The notes: generated from the sequence alone by a model not told the origin. A DNA stretch of 64,000 nucleotides from Rhodoferax lithotrophicus (GCF_019973615.1 NZ_AP024238.1:3245989-3309988); one strand, 5' to 3'. Counted from the first letter of the stretch, positions 8,932-18,558 are shown. A program made the numbers and translations.

Positions 8932-10053
8932 TCATTGCGCCACCATCACACGATTGCGCCCTCCTGACTTGGCACGGTAAAGCGCCTGATCGGCACTTCT
9001 GAACAGCGCATCAGACGTTACGCCATGACCCGGATAGGTGGCGATGCCGACCGACAACGTGACCTGAATCCGAAAATCACCAAACGTGATGACGGTTTTT
9101 TCAAAGGTCTTTCGGTACAGTTCGGCTCGCTCCTGGGCAACCACTTGTTGCATACCGGGTAACAGCAACAAAAACTCCTCACCACCATATCGGCAGGCAA
9201 TGTCTGTGGCGCGTGTTTGCAACATCATGGCCAGATGTTTCAACACTTCGTCACCCGCTTGATGACCATAGGTGTCGTTAATTTGCTTGAAATGATCGAT
9301 GTCCATCAGGATCAGGCTCAATGCTTGCCCGTCGCGTTGGCAACGCGCAAGCTCACGTGCCATGGTGGAGTCAAGGTAACGCCGGTTGTAAAGACCGGTC
9401 AGCGCATCACGGTTGGCCTGCTCACGTAGCCTGATCTGCAAGGCATGGATTTCGTCAAGCTGCTGTTTGAGGATCAGATTGGCGGATTGCAAGGCTTGCT
9501 CACTCGAACGCAATCGCACACGCGTTTCCTGCAGCTTCAGTGTGCGCGTGTGAGCACCACTGGCAACCACCATCAGGTACAAAAATATGCAAGCAATATT
9601 GAAAGCCGTGACCGGGCCACTGGTATGCAGCGACACATGCAAGCCTGTGGTGGCCACCACCATCGACACACCTGTAGCCATGACGGCCAAGGCGATCAAC
9701 ACCCCCTTGAGTCCACGAAACATGGCAAGATTGATGGTTGAAGCCACGACCAGAATGAAGGTGATCCACAGCGGGAACTCCAGCACGGCAGCCCATACAC
9801 CCAGCATCAAGGTATCCAGCAGCATATGGTTCAGCTCGGTGCGTCCGGCATCGCTGGCACGTTTTGCGCGCCAGTACAACACATGGGGGTAAACCAGAAA
9901 CTGCAGCGCGAAAAACGACCACACCATCACGCTGTAATCTTTGCTCGCCATGTGTGCGCCGAGCGCCACAAACAGCAAGGCGAAAAATACAGACCGATTC
10001 CGGTAGTTCATCTGGACAATCCAGCTGCCTGGTTTAACTTCTGTAAGGGACAT
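8932..10053 (-). CDS. Membrane diguanylate cyclase (GGDEF)
   Basis: A 373-residue protein. About six hydrophobic helices in residues 15-180 resemble a MASE-type membrane sensor. A coiled-coil linker (SSEQALQSANLILKQQLDEI) and a C-terminal GGDEF domain follow. The active site is intact (RYGGEEFLLLLPG), and RATD five residues before it is a complete RxxD inhibitory site. It should make cyclic di-GMP from two GTP with product inhibition. It is convergent with urtE, 8 bases away. The signal sensed is unknown. Confidence 0.9.
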   Translation of the reverse strand: MSLTEVKPGSWIVQMNYRNRSVFFALLFVALGAHMASKDYSVMVWSFFALQFLVYPHVLYWRAKRASDAGRTELNHMLLDTLMLGVWAAVLEFPLWITFILVVASTINLAMFRGLKGVLIALAVMATGVSMVVATTGLHVSLHTSGPVTAFNIACIFLYLMVVASGAHTRTLKLQETRVRLRSSEQALQSANLILKQQLDEIHALQIRLREQANRDALTGLYNRRYLDSTMARELARCQRDGQALSLILMDIDHFKQINDTYGHQAGDEVLKHLAMMLQTRATDIACRYGGEEFLLLLPGMQQVVAQERAELYRKTFEKTVITFGDFRIQVTLSVGIATYPGHGVTSDALFRSADQALYRAKSGGRNRVMVAQ

Positions 10054-10100
10054 GGTTCGCTGTTAAAAAAGATGTGTTGCCAATGTACCGACAGGTGAAG

Positions 10101-10589
10101 TCAGGCCTGAAACTCAAATCGCTGCTCATTCACTTCTGCGCCCCACTGCGTGCCATGCTGTTGGAACACCAGGCGAAAGCCAAATTTTTCATAAAGATGC
10201 CGTGCAGCATCAAGCCCCTCAAAAGTCCACAGATAAGCCCGGTGGTACTGCTTTGACCGACAAAACTCCATTGCTGAAGCAAGCAGTGTTGACCCAACTC
10301 CTGTTCCACGCATTCTTTCCGAGGTGATGAACCAGCGAAGATGCGCCCCACCCTGCCCGGCGTGGGAACCGTCAATGGCAATTGATCCCTCTATTTGGCC
10401 GTCTTGCAGCACCAGCCAAAGCCCGTCCCGCTCACTGTCATACCGTTCGCAAAACTCGGCAAGCTCTCGCGCCACCTTGCTCTCAAAGGGCAAACCAAAA
10501 CCAACAAGTTCGCTGTAATAACGGGCATGAAGCTCTGCAATTCTGCCGATGGAACCAGGTAAATAGTCCTTGTGAAGGCTTGGGGTCAT
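10101..10589 (-). CDS. GNAT-family N-acetyltransferase
   Basis: A 162-residue single-domain acetyltransferase. The start at 10589 (MTPSLHKDY) is chosen because a longer reading would overlap capA. The acetyl-CoA loop is visible as RMRGTGVGSTLLASA, followed by the C-terminal YEKFGFRLV typical of GNAT proteins. The fold resembles the GNAT half of MarR-GNAT fusions, with no DNA-binding part here. The substrate is unknown. It lies 47 bases after the capA-like gene and may be co-transcribed. Confidence 0.85.
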   Translation of the reverse strand: MTPSLHKDYLPGSIGRIAELHARYYSELVGFGLPFESKVARELAEFCERYDSERDGLWLVLQDGQIEGSIAIDGSHAGQGGAHLRWFITSERMRGTGVGSTLLASAMEFCRSKQYHRAYLWTFEGLDAARHLYEKFGFRLVFQQHGTQWGAEVNEQRFEFQA

Positions 10590-10636
10590 GATGAATGCCT
10601 GCCCGGCTACACAGGGAGGTTCGTGCAAACCATTCC

Positions 10637-11623
10637 TCAGTCCCCAGCGCGGCAAACCTGAATATCGCTTTGCCCTTGCTGCCAACAGGGGCTGGATACT
10701 GCCTTGTCAAGCGACGGAATACCGTCCATGCTGATGCGGGTTGCCACGATGCTGAAACCGGTCACACCTTGCGGTGTGAGCTGCAGGCGCAGCACCCAGG
10801 CTTGGCGTTGGCGGTGGTTGTCGGTTTCTTTCATGACAAAGTTGCCCACGCTGTAAATGATGGGTTTGCCTTTGTAGAGCTCAATGTCTTGTGTCACATG
10901 CGGGTGGCCGCCAATCACGGCATCGGCTCCGGCATCCACCATCAGGCGTGCCAGTTGGTGCTGGCGGGGATTGGCCACCAGCTCATTTTCCCAACCCCAG
11001 TGCATCACAGGAATCACCAGATCCGCGTGGTAAAAACTCCGGGCTTTTTGAATATCAGCCACCACTTGTTCATCTTCGCTCCAGGCCACACCGGGGGCGT
11101 TGAAATCGGCCTCAAAACTGCGCGGCATGAACTCGTTGTAACCCAGCACAGCAACGCGCAGGCCTTTGCGCTCAAACATCTGGGGGGTGTGAGCCTCGGT
11201 CAGGTTGTGCCCACCGCCAAAATAGCCCAGCTTGGCCTTTGGCAGCAGTTCCAGCATTTCAGCAAAGGCCTCACGCCCAAAATCGCCTGAATGGTTGTTG
11301 GCCAATGCCAGGGCATCAAAGTGGCGTTGGAGCACCGGCAACACTTGGGGATGGGCACGGAAGGTGTAATTCTTGTCACCCGCAGAGCCGGTGGTAGCCA
11401 CCACACATTCCAGATTGCCCAGACGAATGTCGGCTTGTTGAAAGACATTTTCAAAATCGGCAAAGGGATCGCCCCCTTGGCGGATCATGTCGCCAGCGGT
11501 GTCGTCCAGGACAATGTCACCGGCAAACACCAGGGTAACCGGCAGGGTGGGTTCAGCGGCCAGTACCAGCGCACTGGTCAGCCACAAAAGCAGGGTCAGG
11601 CTGTGTTGCAGCATCGTTTTCAT
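10637..11623 (-). CDS. CapA-like metallophosphoesterase family protein (PGA_cap domain), secreted
   Basis: A 328-residue protein with a signal peptide (cut after about VLAAE). The CapA/PgsA domain shows FAGDIVLDD, the LGNLECVV segment, DALALANNHSGDFG, VMHWGWENEL and GGHPHVTQD. These histidines and asparagines fit a calcineurin-like metal centre. In Bacillus the family acts in poly-gamma-glutamate capsule export, but in betaproteobacteria most members are uncharacterised, and no capBC genes are here. Its ATG overlaps the stop of the upstream small secreted protein (ATGA), suggesting coupled synthesis of two exported proteins. Confidence 0.85.
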   Translation of the reverse strand: MKTMLQHSLTLLLWLTSALVLAAEPTLPVTLVFAGDIVLDDTAGDMIRQGGDPFADFENVFQQADIRLGNLECVVATTGSAGDKNYTFRAHPQVLPVLQRHFDALALANNHSGDFGREAFAEMLELLPKAKLGYFGGGHNLTEAHTPQMFERKGLRVAVLGYNEFMPRSFEADFNAPGVAWSEDEQVVADIQKARSFYHADLVIPVMHWGWENELVANPRQHQLARLMVDAGADAVIGGHPHVTQDIELYKGKPIIYSVGNFVMKETDNHRQRQAWVLRLQLTPQGVTGFSIVATRISMDGIPSLDKAVSSPCWQQGQSDIQVCRAGD

Positions 11624-12033
11624 GGTTGCTCCCCCTGCAGGGTGCAGCTGTAGATCAATTCCCGGCCCACCGGTCCAGCATAAAGGCGCTGTGTACCGGT
11701 CAACGGGGTGGAAGGGGAAGTGGTTTTGAAAGGGGGTAGAAAAATGGCTTCCTGAATCAGCAAGGGTTGCGTGCGGGTGTCCAGGTAGGCGTAAAGCTTG
11801 ATGTAATCCACCCGTGCCGCATGCCCCACCATCACGGCTTTGAACCAGAAGCGCCCGCCAATGTCCACACTGGGCACGGTGTATGGATCGTTGACCGCCA
11901 GAGTTTCCAGCACTTGGGTGCTGCCCGCGTAGGTGACATCACAGCGCAGCAGTGCATCGGCCGAAACCATGGGTGAATACATACAAGCTCCCAAAACCAG
12001 GGTAGCCGTCGTCATACGGAGTAAAAATTTCAT
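11620..12033 (-). CDS. Small secreted protein of unknown function
   Basis: The start at 12033 (MKFLLRMTTATLVLGA) gives a 137-residue protein with a clear signal peptide cut after about MVSADA. The mature part has two cysteines (LLRCDVTY near the start, IYSCTLQ near the end) that could form a disulfide across a small beta-rich domain. I do not recognise the family. The stop overlaps the CapA-like start, so the two proteins are likely made together and exported to the periplasm. Confidence 0.7.
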   Translation of the reverse strand: MKFLLRMTTATLVLGACMYSPMVSADALLRCDVTYAGSTQVLETLAVNDPYTVPSVDIGGRFWFKAVMVGHAARVDYIKLYAYLDTRTQPLLIQEAIFLPPFKTTSPSTPLTGTQRLYAGPVGRELIYSCTLQGEQP

Positions 12034-12096
12034 GGCACCGATTTTGCAGGACACTTGCGTTGCATCTGTTAAAAAATGAGAAAAGAGGCAGGATGC

Positions 12097-13236
12097 TCAT
12101 AACCGTACAACAACAGCATCCAGATTCAGTGCCTTGATCTTTCTGGCAGCTTCACCCGCTTGGTTCAAACCGGCAAATGGACCCACCCGAACCCGGATCA
12201 GCTCCCCTTTGACACCATGTACACGCTGGTTGATGACTGGCAAACGCGCATTGCGAAGCTTGTCCTGTACGCGCTGCGCATTGGTGGCGTTCGCAAACAA
12301 ACCTACATTGACATAAAAATGTCCCACACTGGCCGGCTTGGATGGAAGTCTCTTTGGTGACGAGACCGACAGAACAGATACAGATGCCACCGTAACAGGT
12401 GCAGACACTTCGCTGGCCGGTACCGATGCCGTGGTCACTGGTGCGGATGCCCTACGAACAGGTTCAGATGGCATGCGGGCAGGTACAGATGCTGCCAGAC
12501 TCGGCGCTGAGGCGACCGGTTGTGGCATCGATACCGCAGGCACCGGGTCGCTAGGCAGGGTGCCCAACGCAACGCTTTGAAGGGGCGAGGATGCAACATT
12601 CAGCGGCGGAAAGGCACTTGGCAGGGGTGCTGACGCTGGAGCCTCTTGCACACGCGCTGTGGCGGATGAGGCTGTTGTTTCAGTTTCAGATGAATATCGC
12701 GTCAAAAGCGGCATACACGGTGGCAACACCACGCACAACAGCGCCAAATTTCCGACCAAAATTCGGATGAAACGCTGACGCGAGCTGCTTTGACCCACCA
12801 AAAGCTTGCAAGCCTGCTCCAGTTTGGCAGAAGCCACAATAGCCGCCTCCAGATTTTTTCGCGTTGCACGGTAAAAAAGGGCATTGCCCCCGATACCCGG
12901 CAAAACAAACAGCAAAACTAGACCACTCAACCCGACAAGAAGCTCAGCCAGCTCAGACCAATTCAACACCAAGCGACCCAAGCCCAGAGTAAGGAGTGGA
13001 AGGAACACCAGCACCGCCAGATATCCCAGTGCATAGCCCCGCAACCCCCGGAACACCAGCCAATTGAAGGTACACAGGCTGGCGGCCCAGTTCCATGACA
13101 GACCTGCGCGCCCTGAGGCTTCAAAACGGGTGAAGATCGGTAGATAAAAGTCGGTGTTGATGGGCCCGATGGCTGCTCTGAACAGCATCGTGATCGTGGG
13201 TTCGGGCTGGCGAGCCTGCGTCTGGGGTGGGGGCAT
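12097..13236 (-). CDS. DUF2628 membrane protein with C-terminal SPOR domain
   Basis: A 379-residue protein starting at 13236 (a TTG lies 24 bases upstream in frame). The N-terminal part has FYLPIFTRFEASGRAGLSWN, typical of DUF2628, and three or four membrane helices to about residue 205. A low-complexity linker of about 100 residues (Ala/Ser/Pro/Val) follows. The last 75 residues form a SPOR domain (FYVNVGLFANATNAQRVQDK ... IRVRVGPFAG), which in other proteins binds denuded septal peptidoglycan. The inferred topology anchors the SPOR domain in the inner membrane facing the cell wall. The role is unknown; cell division or envelope maintenance is plausible. Confidence 0.75.
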   Translation of the reverse strand: MPPPQTQARQPEPTITMLFRAAIGPINTDFYLPIFTRFEASGRAGLSWNWAASLCTFNWLVFRGLRGYALGYLAVLVFLPLLTLGLGRLVLNWSELAELLVGLSGLVLLFVLPGIGGNALFYRATRKNLEAAIVASAKLEQACKLLVGQSSSRQRFIRILVGNLALLCVVLPPCMPLLTRYSSETETTASSATARVQEAPASAPLPSAFPPLNVASSPLQSVALGTLPSDPVPAVSMPQPVASAPSLAASVPARMPSEPVRRASAPVTTASVPASEVSAPVTVASVSVLSVSSPKRLPSKPASVGHFYVNVGLFANATNAQRVQDKLRNARLPVINQRVHGVKGELIRVRVGPFAGLNQAGEAARKIKALNLDAVVVRL

Positions 13237-13316
13237 AAACCGGGTGAAGTTTTCAGGCAAACATGCGATCCATCGTTTTGATTGGGCGACAGATCATACC
13301 TGTGCAGTCAGATCCC

Positions 13317-14483
13317 TCAGGCCCGAACCAACCGCAGCAACGTGATCTCTGAAGCAGCCCCCAAACGCTTGGGTGGCCCCCAATACCCGGTTCCCCGACT
13401 GGTGTACACCCACAGCGACTGCAGTTTGTGCAGCCCGGCGGTGAACGGTTGCTGAAATTTCACAAAGTGGTTCCAGGGCCAGAATTGCCCACCATGCGTG
13501 TGACCCGAGAGTTGCAGATCAAAGCCAGCCTGCTGGGCCGCCGCCGCACTGCGCGGCTGGTGTGCCAGCAGCAGCTTGAACACCGCCTGGGCTGGCGCAC
13601 CGGCCATGGCCGCATGGGGGTCGCTGCGATGGGTTTCGTCAAAATGATGGGCACTGAAATCAGTCACACCGGCCACCACCATCATGGCTTGTTCAGGGTC
13701 TTGCGCATCGCGATTGTGGTGAATCAGCACATGCTCATTCATCAACACGCGGATACCCAGATCACGCACAGCATCAATCCAGCCATGAGCGCCAGAGTAA
13801 TACTCATGATTGCCCGTCACGAAGAAAGTGCCATGCGTGGAGGTTAATGCCGCCAATGGAGCCACCTGGCCACGTAATTCAGCCACACTGCCATCCACCA
13901 GATCACCCGTGATGGCCACCATATCGGCTTTCAGGCTGTTGACTCTGTCCACGATGCGTTTCAAATAAGCCGCCTGGATGGTTGGCCCCACATGGATGTC
14001 ACTGATCTGCGCCAGGGAAAAACCGTCAAGCGCTGCGGGCAGATTGGCAATGGGCACATCAACCCACACCACCGCAGCGGTACGCCGTGCATTGAAGAAT
14101 CCCCACAGCGTCGCCAGCAGCGCCAGAACCGGCACCAGCAAAGCACTGTCTGCTCGAAAGTGGGCCACCGAAAACAACGCAGGTTCAAACCGATCAAAAC
14201 CAAGCACAGCCAGCAGCCCAACTTCCCGCAGCACCGTCAGCACCAGCAAAGAAGAACCCAGCCCCATACACAGCAGTCCCAGCCAGGTCAACAGCCTGGC
14301 CAACACGGGTGTGGCCAGGCGCTTTGCCAGAAACCCCATGGGCAGCAGCCCGGCAGACACCAACAACAAAACCCACAGTGCCATGCCCAGCCACGCACTC
14401 TCAGCGGCCAGGTCTGGTGCAAGACACCAGCCAACCCAAGCATGCAAAAGGAAAGAAACCAGAAAAAGGGGAACAACAGACAT
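13317..14483 (-). CDS. Membrane-anchored metallophosphoesterase
   Basis: A 388-residue protein with four or five N-terminal helices (to about residue 130) and a calcineurin-like phosphoesterase domain. The metal ligands are all visible: ISDIHVGP (DxH), ITGDLVDG (GDxxD), VTGNHEYY (GNHE) and LSGHTHGGQ (GHxH). The architecture matches YaeI/YkuE-like enzymes, some of which act on lipid-linked phosphates. The substrate cannot be assigned. Confidence 0.9.
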   Translation of the reverse strand: MSVVPLFLVSFLLHAWVGWCLAPDLAAESAWLGMALWVLLLVSAGLLPMGFLAKRLATPVLARLLTWLGLLCMGLGSSLLVLTVLREVGLLAVLGFDRFEPALFSVAHFRADSALLVPVLALLATLWGFFNARRTAAVVWVDVPIANLPAALDGFSLAQISDIHVGPTIQAAYLKRIVDRVNSLKADMVAITGDLVDGSVAELRGQVAPLAALTSTHGTFFVTGNHEYYSGAHGWIDAVRDLGIRVLMNEHVLIHHNRDAQDPEQAMMVVAGVTDFSAHHFDETHRSDPHAAMAGAPAQAVFKLLLAHQPRSAAAAQQAGFDLQLSGHTHGGQFWPWNHFVKFQQPFTAGLHKLQSLWVYTSRGTGYWGPPKRLGAASEITLLRLVRA

Positions 14484-14598
14484 TCAGATACGCGCCTATG
14501 CCGGAGCAATAACGCCGAAGCTTCAATGTTCCTATATGGTGCCTTCCGGCGTAGATTCAAGATCGGCTAGAGCGGATCGGGTGTTATCTCATCCTTGG

Positions 14599-16155
14599 TC
14601 AAACAACATTTTTATAGCTGTTGCGCAACTCACGTTTGAGCAGTTTTCCACTCGGGTTTTTGGGTAGCGCATCCACGAAGATGACACGTTTGGGGCTCTT
14701 GAAACTGGCCATTTGACTTCTACAAAATGACACCACGTCTTCTTCGCTGAGCACTTGGCCGAACTTCAGCACAATCACGGCTGTGACCGCTTCCACCCAC
14801 TGCGGGTCAGCCAGTCCAATCACGGCGACTTCACTGACCTGGGGCATTTTGTAAATCATTTCTTCGACTTCACGGCTGGCAACGTTTTCGCCACCGGACT
14901 TGATCATGTCTTTCTTGCGATCCACCACACTGATGTACCCCTCGTCGTCAATGATGCCCAAGTCCCCGCTGTGAAACCAACCACCCGCGAACGCAGCACG
15001 GGTTTTCTCTTCATCCTGAAAATAGCCCAGCATCAGGTGGGGTGATCGGTGAACGATTTCACCGACCTCGCCAGGCATGACGTCTTGCATGTCGTCATCT
15101 ACCACACGTGTCTCTACGTTCAACACGGGCCGTCCGCAGGAGCCGGGTTTACGCAACTGATCATCTGGCCCCAACAGGGTTGCCAAAGGGGCGATCTCGG
15201 TCTGCCCGTACAGATTCCAGAGGCGCACCAGCGGCAGTCGGGTGGACAGTTCACGCAACACCTCAACGGGCATGATGGAGGCACCGTAGTAACCTTTCAC
15301 CAGACTGCTTATCTTCTCGGCATCCAACAAAGGAGAGCGCAAAAGCGCTATCCACACCGTGGGGGCCGCAAAAAAACTGGTGATCCTGAACCTTTCCATC
15401 AAAGCAAGCAGATTGTCGGGAACCGGTTTTGCGGTGATGATGTTGGTGCTTCCAACAAAAATGCTGGGGCCAAAAAAGACATCCAACTGGGCGCAGTGGT
15501 ACATCGGCAGGGCGTGTAAGGTGATGTCAGAGGCGGCAATCTCGGCATCCGCAATACAACTGACATACTGCCAGAGCACTGCGTCATGGGTGAGCATGGC
15601 ACCTTTGGGACTGGATTCTGTGCCGCTGGTATAGACAATTTGCAGCAAATCGGTTCCCGTGAAGCTGGTTTCCGGTAACGGATCTTGACAAGCGGCCAAG
15701 TCGTCAAAGTGATGCATCCCTTGTACCGGCGCAGTGACTTCTTCTGACGGAATCCAGATAAATTCGCGCACCTGCGTTTGCAGCGCTGCTGCAGCGTGCG
15801 CCAATTCGGCAAGACCGCTGTCTGTGGCTAAAAAGCGGGCTCCCGCGTGGCGCAAGATATAAGCAACTTCATCAGCCTTCAGCATGAAATTGATCGGTAC
15901 CAGCACGGCACCCAGGCGTGCCAATGCAAAACGAAGGGCCGCAAAACCATGAGAATTGCGTGCCAGCACAGCCACACGTTCACCTTGTGTGACTCCCAGT
16001 TGGGAAAGACCTGCTGCCAGTTGTGACACCAGGACATCAAATTCCTGGTAAGTCCATTGGGTGCTGCCGCAGATGATGGCAGTTTTGGAAGGAAATCTGA
16101 GTGCCGTGCGGCGCAGCACATCACTCAGGGTTTGGCGGCGAATTGTCGATGTCAT
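14599..16155 (-). CDS. Acyl-CoA ligase (AMP-binding, long-chain fatty-acid type)
   Basis: A 518-residue adenylate-forming enzyme. The start at 16155 follows GAGGAG 9 bases upstream. The AMP loop VYTSGTESSPKGAML, the core GWFHSGDLGIIDDEGY and the hinge VDRKKDMIKSGGENV, with a near-terminal lysine region NPSGKLLKREL, give a complete catalytic set. It should activate a carboxylic acid to its CoA thioester. With the thiolase and acyl-CoA dehydrogenase upstream it forms a partial beta-oxidation operon; the substrate (fatty, branched or aromatic acid) is not evident. Confidence 0.9.
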   Translation of the reverse strand: MTSTIRRQTLSDVLRRTALRFPSKTAIICGSTQWTYQEFDVLVSQLAAGLSQLGVTQGERVAVLARNSHGFAALRFALARLGAVLVPINFMLKADEVAYILRHAGARFLATDSGLAELAHAAAALQTQVREFIWIPSEEVTAPVQGMHHFDDLAACQDPLPETSFTGTDLLQIVYTSGTESSPKGAMLTHDAVLWQYVSCIADAEIAASDITLHALPMYHCAQLDVFFGPSIFVGSTNIITAKPVPDNLLALMERFRITSFFAAPTVWIALLRSPLLDAEKISSLVKGYYGASIMPVEVLRELSTRLPLVRLWNLYGQTEIAPLATLLGPDDQLRKPGSCGRPVLNVETRVVDDDMQDVMPGEVGEIVHRSPHLMLGYFQDEEKTRAAFAGGWFHSGDLGIIDDEGYISVVDRKKDMIKSGGENVASREVEEMIYKMPQVSEVAVIGLADPQWVEAVTAVIVLKFGQVLSEEDVVSFCRSQMASFKSPKRVIFVDALPKNPSGKLLKRELRNSYKNVV

Positions 16156-16206
16156 GATGTTTGTCTCCTCGTTCATTTTTATGTCAATGTGTGATCAGTC
16201 CGCGGT

Positions 16207-17397
16207 TTATTCCAGGCGCTCGAGAATGGTTGCGGTAGCCATGCCGTGCCCAATACACATCACCTGCAAGCCAAACTTTCCGCCACGGTGTTCAAGGCCA
16301 CAGAGCATTTTGGCCATCAGCGCTGCACCGGTTCCACCGAGCGGGTGGCCGTGGGCAATGGCACCGCCCCAGGGATTGAGTTTGTCGGTATCGGGTTGAA
16401 ACTCTCGCACCCAGCACAAGGCCACCGTGGCAAAGGCCTCGTTGAGTTCGATCCAGTCCATGTCTGCCATGGTCAGCCCGGCCTTTTTAAGTGCCATGTG
16501 GGTCGCAGGGATCACGCCGGTGAGTTGCATGACAGGGTCTGAGCCGGCGACAACCCGTGCCAGAAAGCGGGCTTTGGGTTTGAGTCCGAGCCGAGCAGCC
16601 GCTGCACGGCTACCGAGCACGATGGCACTGGCACCATCAGACACCTGGCTGGAATTGGCGGCTGTCACCACGCCGGTTTCTGCCGAGCGAAACACCGGTG
16701 CCATGCTCTTCATCTTGTCGTGGTCAATGACGGCACGCACCCCTTCATCATGATCCAGTGTGAAAGCTGTGCCATCCTTGTCCACGCCCGCAACTGGCAC
16801 GATTTCTTGATGCCAACCGGCCAACCTGGCGGCATGGGCGCGGCGGTGGCTTTCAATGGCAAAGTCATCCAAGGCTGCGCGTGAGAGCTTCCACTGGTCG
16901 GCAATGCGCTCTGCACTCTCCACCTGATGTGGAATGGGGTAACGCGACAAGATGTCGGGGTGAAGGTTGTCAAAACCACTGAAAGCCTGTTTACCCAGTG
17001 TGAGATCCAGAAACATGGGTACCCGACTCATATTTTCTACACCGCAACCGATGGCAAAGTCCAGGTCACCCGCCGCTATCGCCTGTGCTGCGGCATGCAC
17101 TGCAAATTGGCTGGAACCACACATCCGGTTCAGGCTGACCCCGGGCACTTCGGGTGGCAGCCCGGCCAGCAGTGCGGCTTGGCGAGCAATGTTGGCACCC
17201 TGTTCGCCCGCCTGGCTAACGCAGCCTGCGATGACATCACCAATGGCTTCACCAGGGACACCTGATCGCTCCAGGGCGGCAGCCAGGATGCCCGCCAGCA
17301 GTGCATCTGGTCTTGTTTCCCGAAGGGCTCCATTGCGGCGACCAAAAGGGGTACGCACAGCGGCAAGAATCACGGGTTCGTTGGTTAGGTTGGGCAT
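16207..17397 (-). CDS. Acetyl-CoA acyltransferase (thiolase)
   Basis: A 396-residue thiolase. The start at 17397 follows AAAGGA. The nucleophile cysteine is in NRMCGSSQFAVHAA (near residue 90), and the base residues are in GGAIAHGHPLGGTGA and the final MCIGHGMATA. It would split 3-ketoacyl-CoA to acetyl-CoA and a shortened acyl-CoA, or condense acetyl-CoA. It is 13 bases after the acyl-CoA dehydrogenase gene and upstream of the ligase. No enoyl-CoA hydratase or hydroxyacyl-CoA dehydrogenase is here, so those steps are encoded elsewhere. Confidence 0.92.
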   Translation of the reverse strand: MPNLTNEPVILAAVRTPFGRRNGALRETRPDALLAGILAAALERSGVPGEAIGDVIAGCVSQAGEQGANIARQAALLAGLPPEVPGVSLNRMCGSSQFAVHAAAQAIAAGDLDFAIGCGVENMSRVPMFLDLTLGKQAFSGFDNLHPDILSRYPIPHQVESAERIADQWKLSRAALDDFAIESHRRAHAARLAGWHQEIVPVAGVDKDGTAFTLDHDEGVRAVIDHDKMKSMAPVFRSAETGVVTAANSSQVSDGASAIVLGSRAAAARLGLKPKARFLARVVAGSDPVMQLTGVIPATHMALKKAGLTMADMDWIELNEAFATVALCWVREFQPDTDKLNPWGGAIAHGHPLGGTGAALMAKMLCGLEHRGGKFGLQVMCIGHGMATATILERLE

Positions 17398-17410
17398 GGT
17401 TTTAATCCTT

Positions 17411-18547
17411 TCAGGCGCGTGCCATTTCTTTGGCGATGATGTTGCGTTGTATTTCACTGGTGCCTTCGTAAATCTGCAGTACCTTGGCATCACGGAACAA
17501 CTTTTCCACCGGGTATTCGGTGCTGTAACCCATGCCGCCAAAAACCTGGATGGCTTCTGTGGCGCACCACATGGCGGCATCGGCGGCGAATGCTTTGGCT
17601 ATTGAGGCTTGCATGGTGCAGCGCTGGCCCTGATCGGTCATCCAGGCTGCCTGGTAGGTGAGCAGGCGTGCCGCTTCCAGGCGCATCTGCATCTCGGCCA
17701 GCTTGTGGGCGATGGCCTGGTGTTCTATCAACGGTTTGCCCATACTGATGCGGGTGCGGGCGTAGACCAGCGATTCATCCACACAACGCTGAATCAGGCC
17801 CAGACCAAAGGCGGCCACCATGGGGCGCGAACGATCAAACACCTTCATGGCCAAGCCAAAACCGCTGCCTTCTTCATCAAGGCGTTGGGCATCCGAAACA
17901 AACACATTGTCAAAGAACAACTCTGCGGTGGGCGCGGCACGTTGACCCAGCTTGCTCATGGCGGGCCCTACCGTGAAACCTTGACTGCCACGCTCCACAA
18001 TAAAAGCCGTCATGCCCTTGTAGCCGGCTTGCGCATCGGTCTTGGCAAACACCACAAAGAAGTCAGCCAGAGGCGCGTTGGAAATCCATATCTTGCTGCC
18101 ATGGAGGTACCAGCCGCCTTCAGCCCTGGTGGCCCGGGTGCGAATACCTGCCACATCGGAGCCTGCGCCCGGCTCGGTCAGCCCAAAGCTGGCAAAGCGC
18201 CCAGCCATAAGGGGGGCAAGGTAACGCTGTTGTTGTACCTTGCTGCCCCCCAACACCAAAGGCTCAGCGGCCAGGGTGTTGATACACAGCGCGGTGCCAA
18301 TGCCCAGACAGGCACGGCACAACTCCTCGGTCACCAAGACCAGCTCCATACAACCCAGACCGGCCCCGCCTACGCTTTCCGGCAAGGTCAGGTTAACCAG
18401 CCCCAGTTCAACGGCCTTGGCCTGTACCTGCATGGGAAACTCTTGTTGCAGGTCTGCCTGCACGGCCAAGGGCCGGATTTCCTTATCGGCGAACTGCCGT
18501 GCCAAATCTTGGATCTGGCGTTGTTCGTCGGTCAGTTGGAAGTTCAT
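17411..18547 (-). CDS. Acyl-CoA dehydrogenase
   Basis: A 378-residue FAD enzyme of the medium/short-chain acyl-CoA dehydrogenase type. It has FGLTEPGAGSDVAGI (FAD/substrate loop), KIWISNAPLADFFVV, and the C-terminal IYEGTSEIQRNII with the usual flavin-contact segment. It introduces the first double bond of beta-oxidation and passes electrons to ETF. It is first in the operon, divergent from the AraC-type regulator. A 16-bp tandem duplication sits just upstream of its start codon. Confidence 0.93.
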   Translation of the reverse strand: MNFQLTDEQRQIQDLARQFADKEIRPLAVQADLQQEFPMQVQAKAVELGLVNLTLPESVGGAGLGCMELVLVTEELCRACLGIGTALCINTLAAEPLVLGGSKVQQQRYLAPLMAGRFASFGLTEPGAGSDVAGIRTRATRAEGGWYLHGSKIWISNAPLADFFVVFAKTDAQAGYKGMTAFIVERGSQGFTVGPAMSKLGQRAAPTAELFFDNVFVSDAQRLDEEGSGFGLAMKVFDRSRPMVAAFGLGLIQRCVDESLVYARTRISMGKPLIEHQAIAHKLAEMQMRLEAARLLTYQAAWMTDQGQRCTMQASIAKAFAADAAMWCATEAIQVFGGMGYSTEYPVEKLFRDAKVLQIYEGTSEIQRNIIAKEMARA

Positions 18548-18558
18548 GTGTGTTCTGT

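Noticed and set aside
12310-12610. Repetitive-looking DNA in the SPOR protein gene
   Set aside because: It is low-complexity coding sequence (Ala/Ser/Pro/Val linker), not a regular tandem array or CRISPR.
14606-14640. ATAGCTGTTGCGC string at the end of the acyl-CoA ligase gene
   Set aside because: It resembles the first half of the 37-bp element, but the second half is missing and the residues fit a normal ligase C-terminus.
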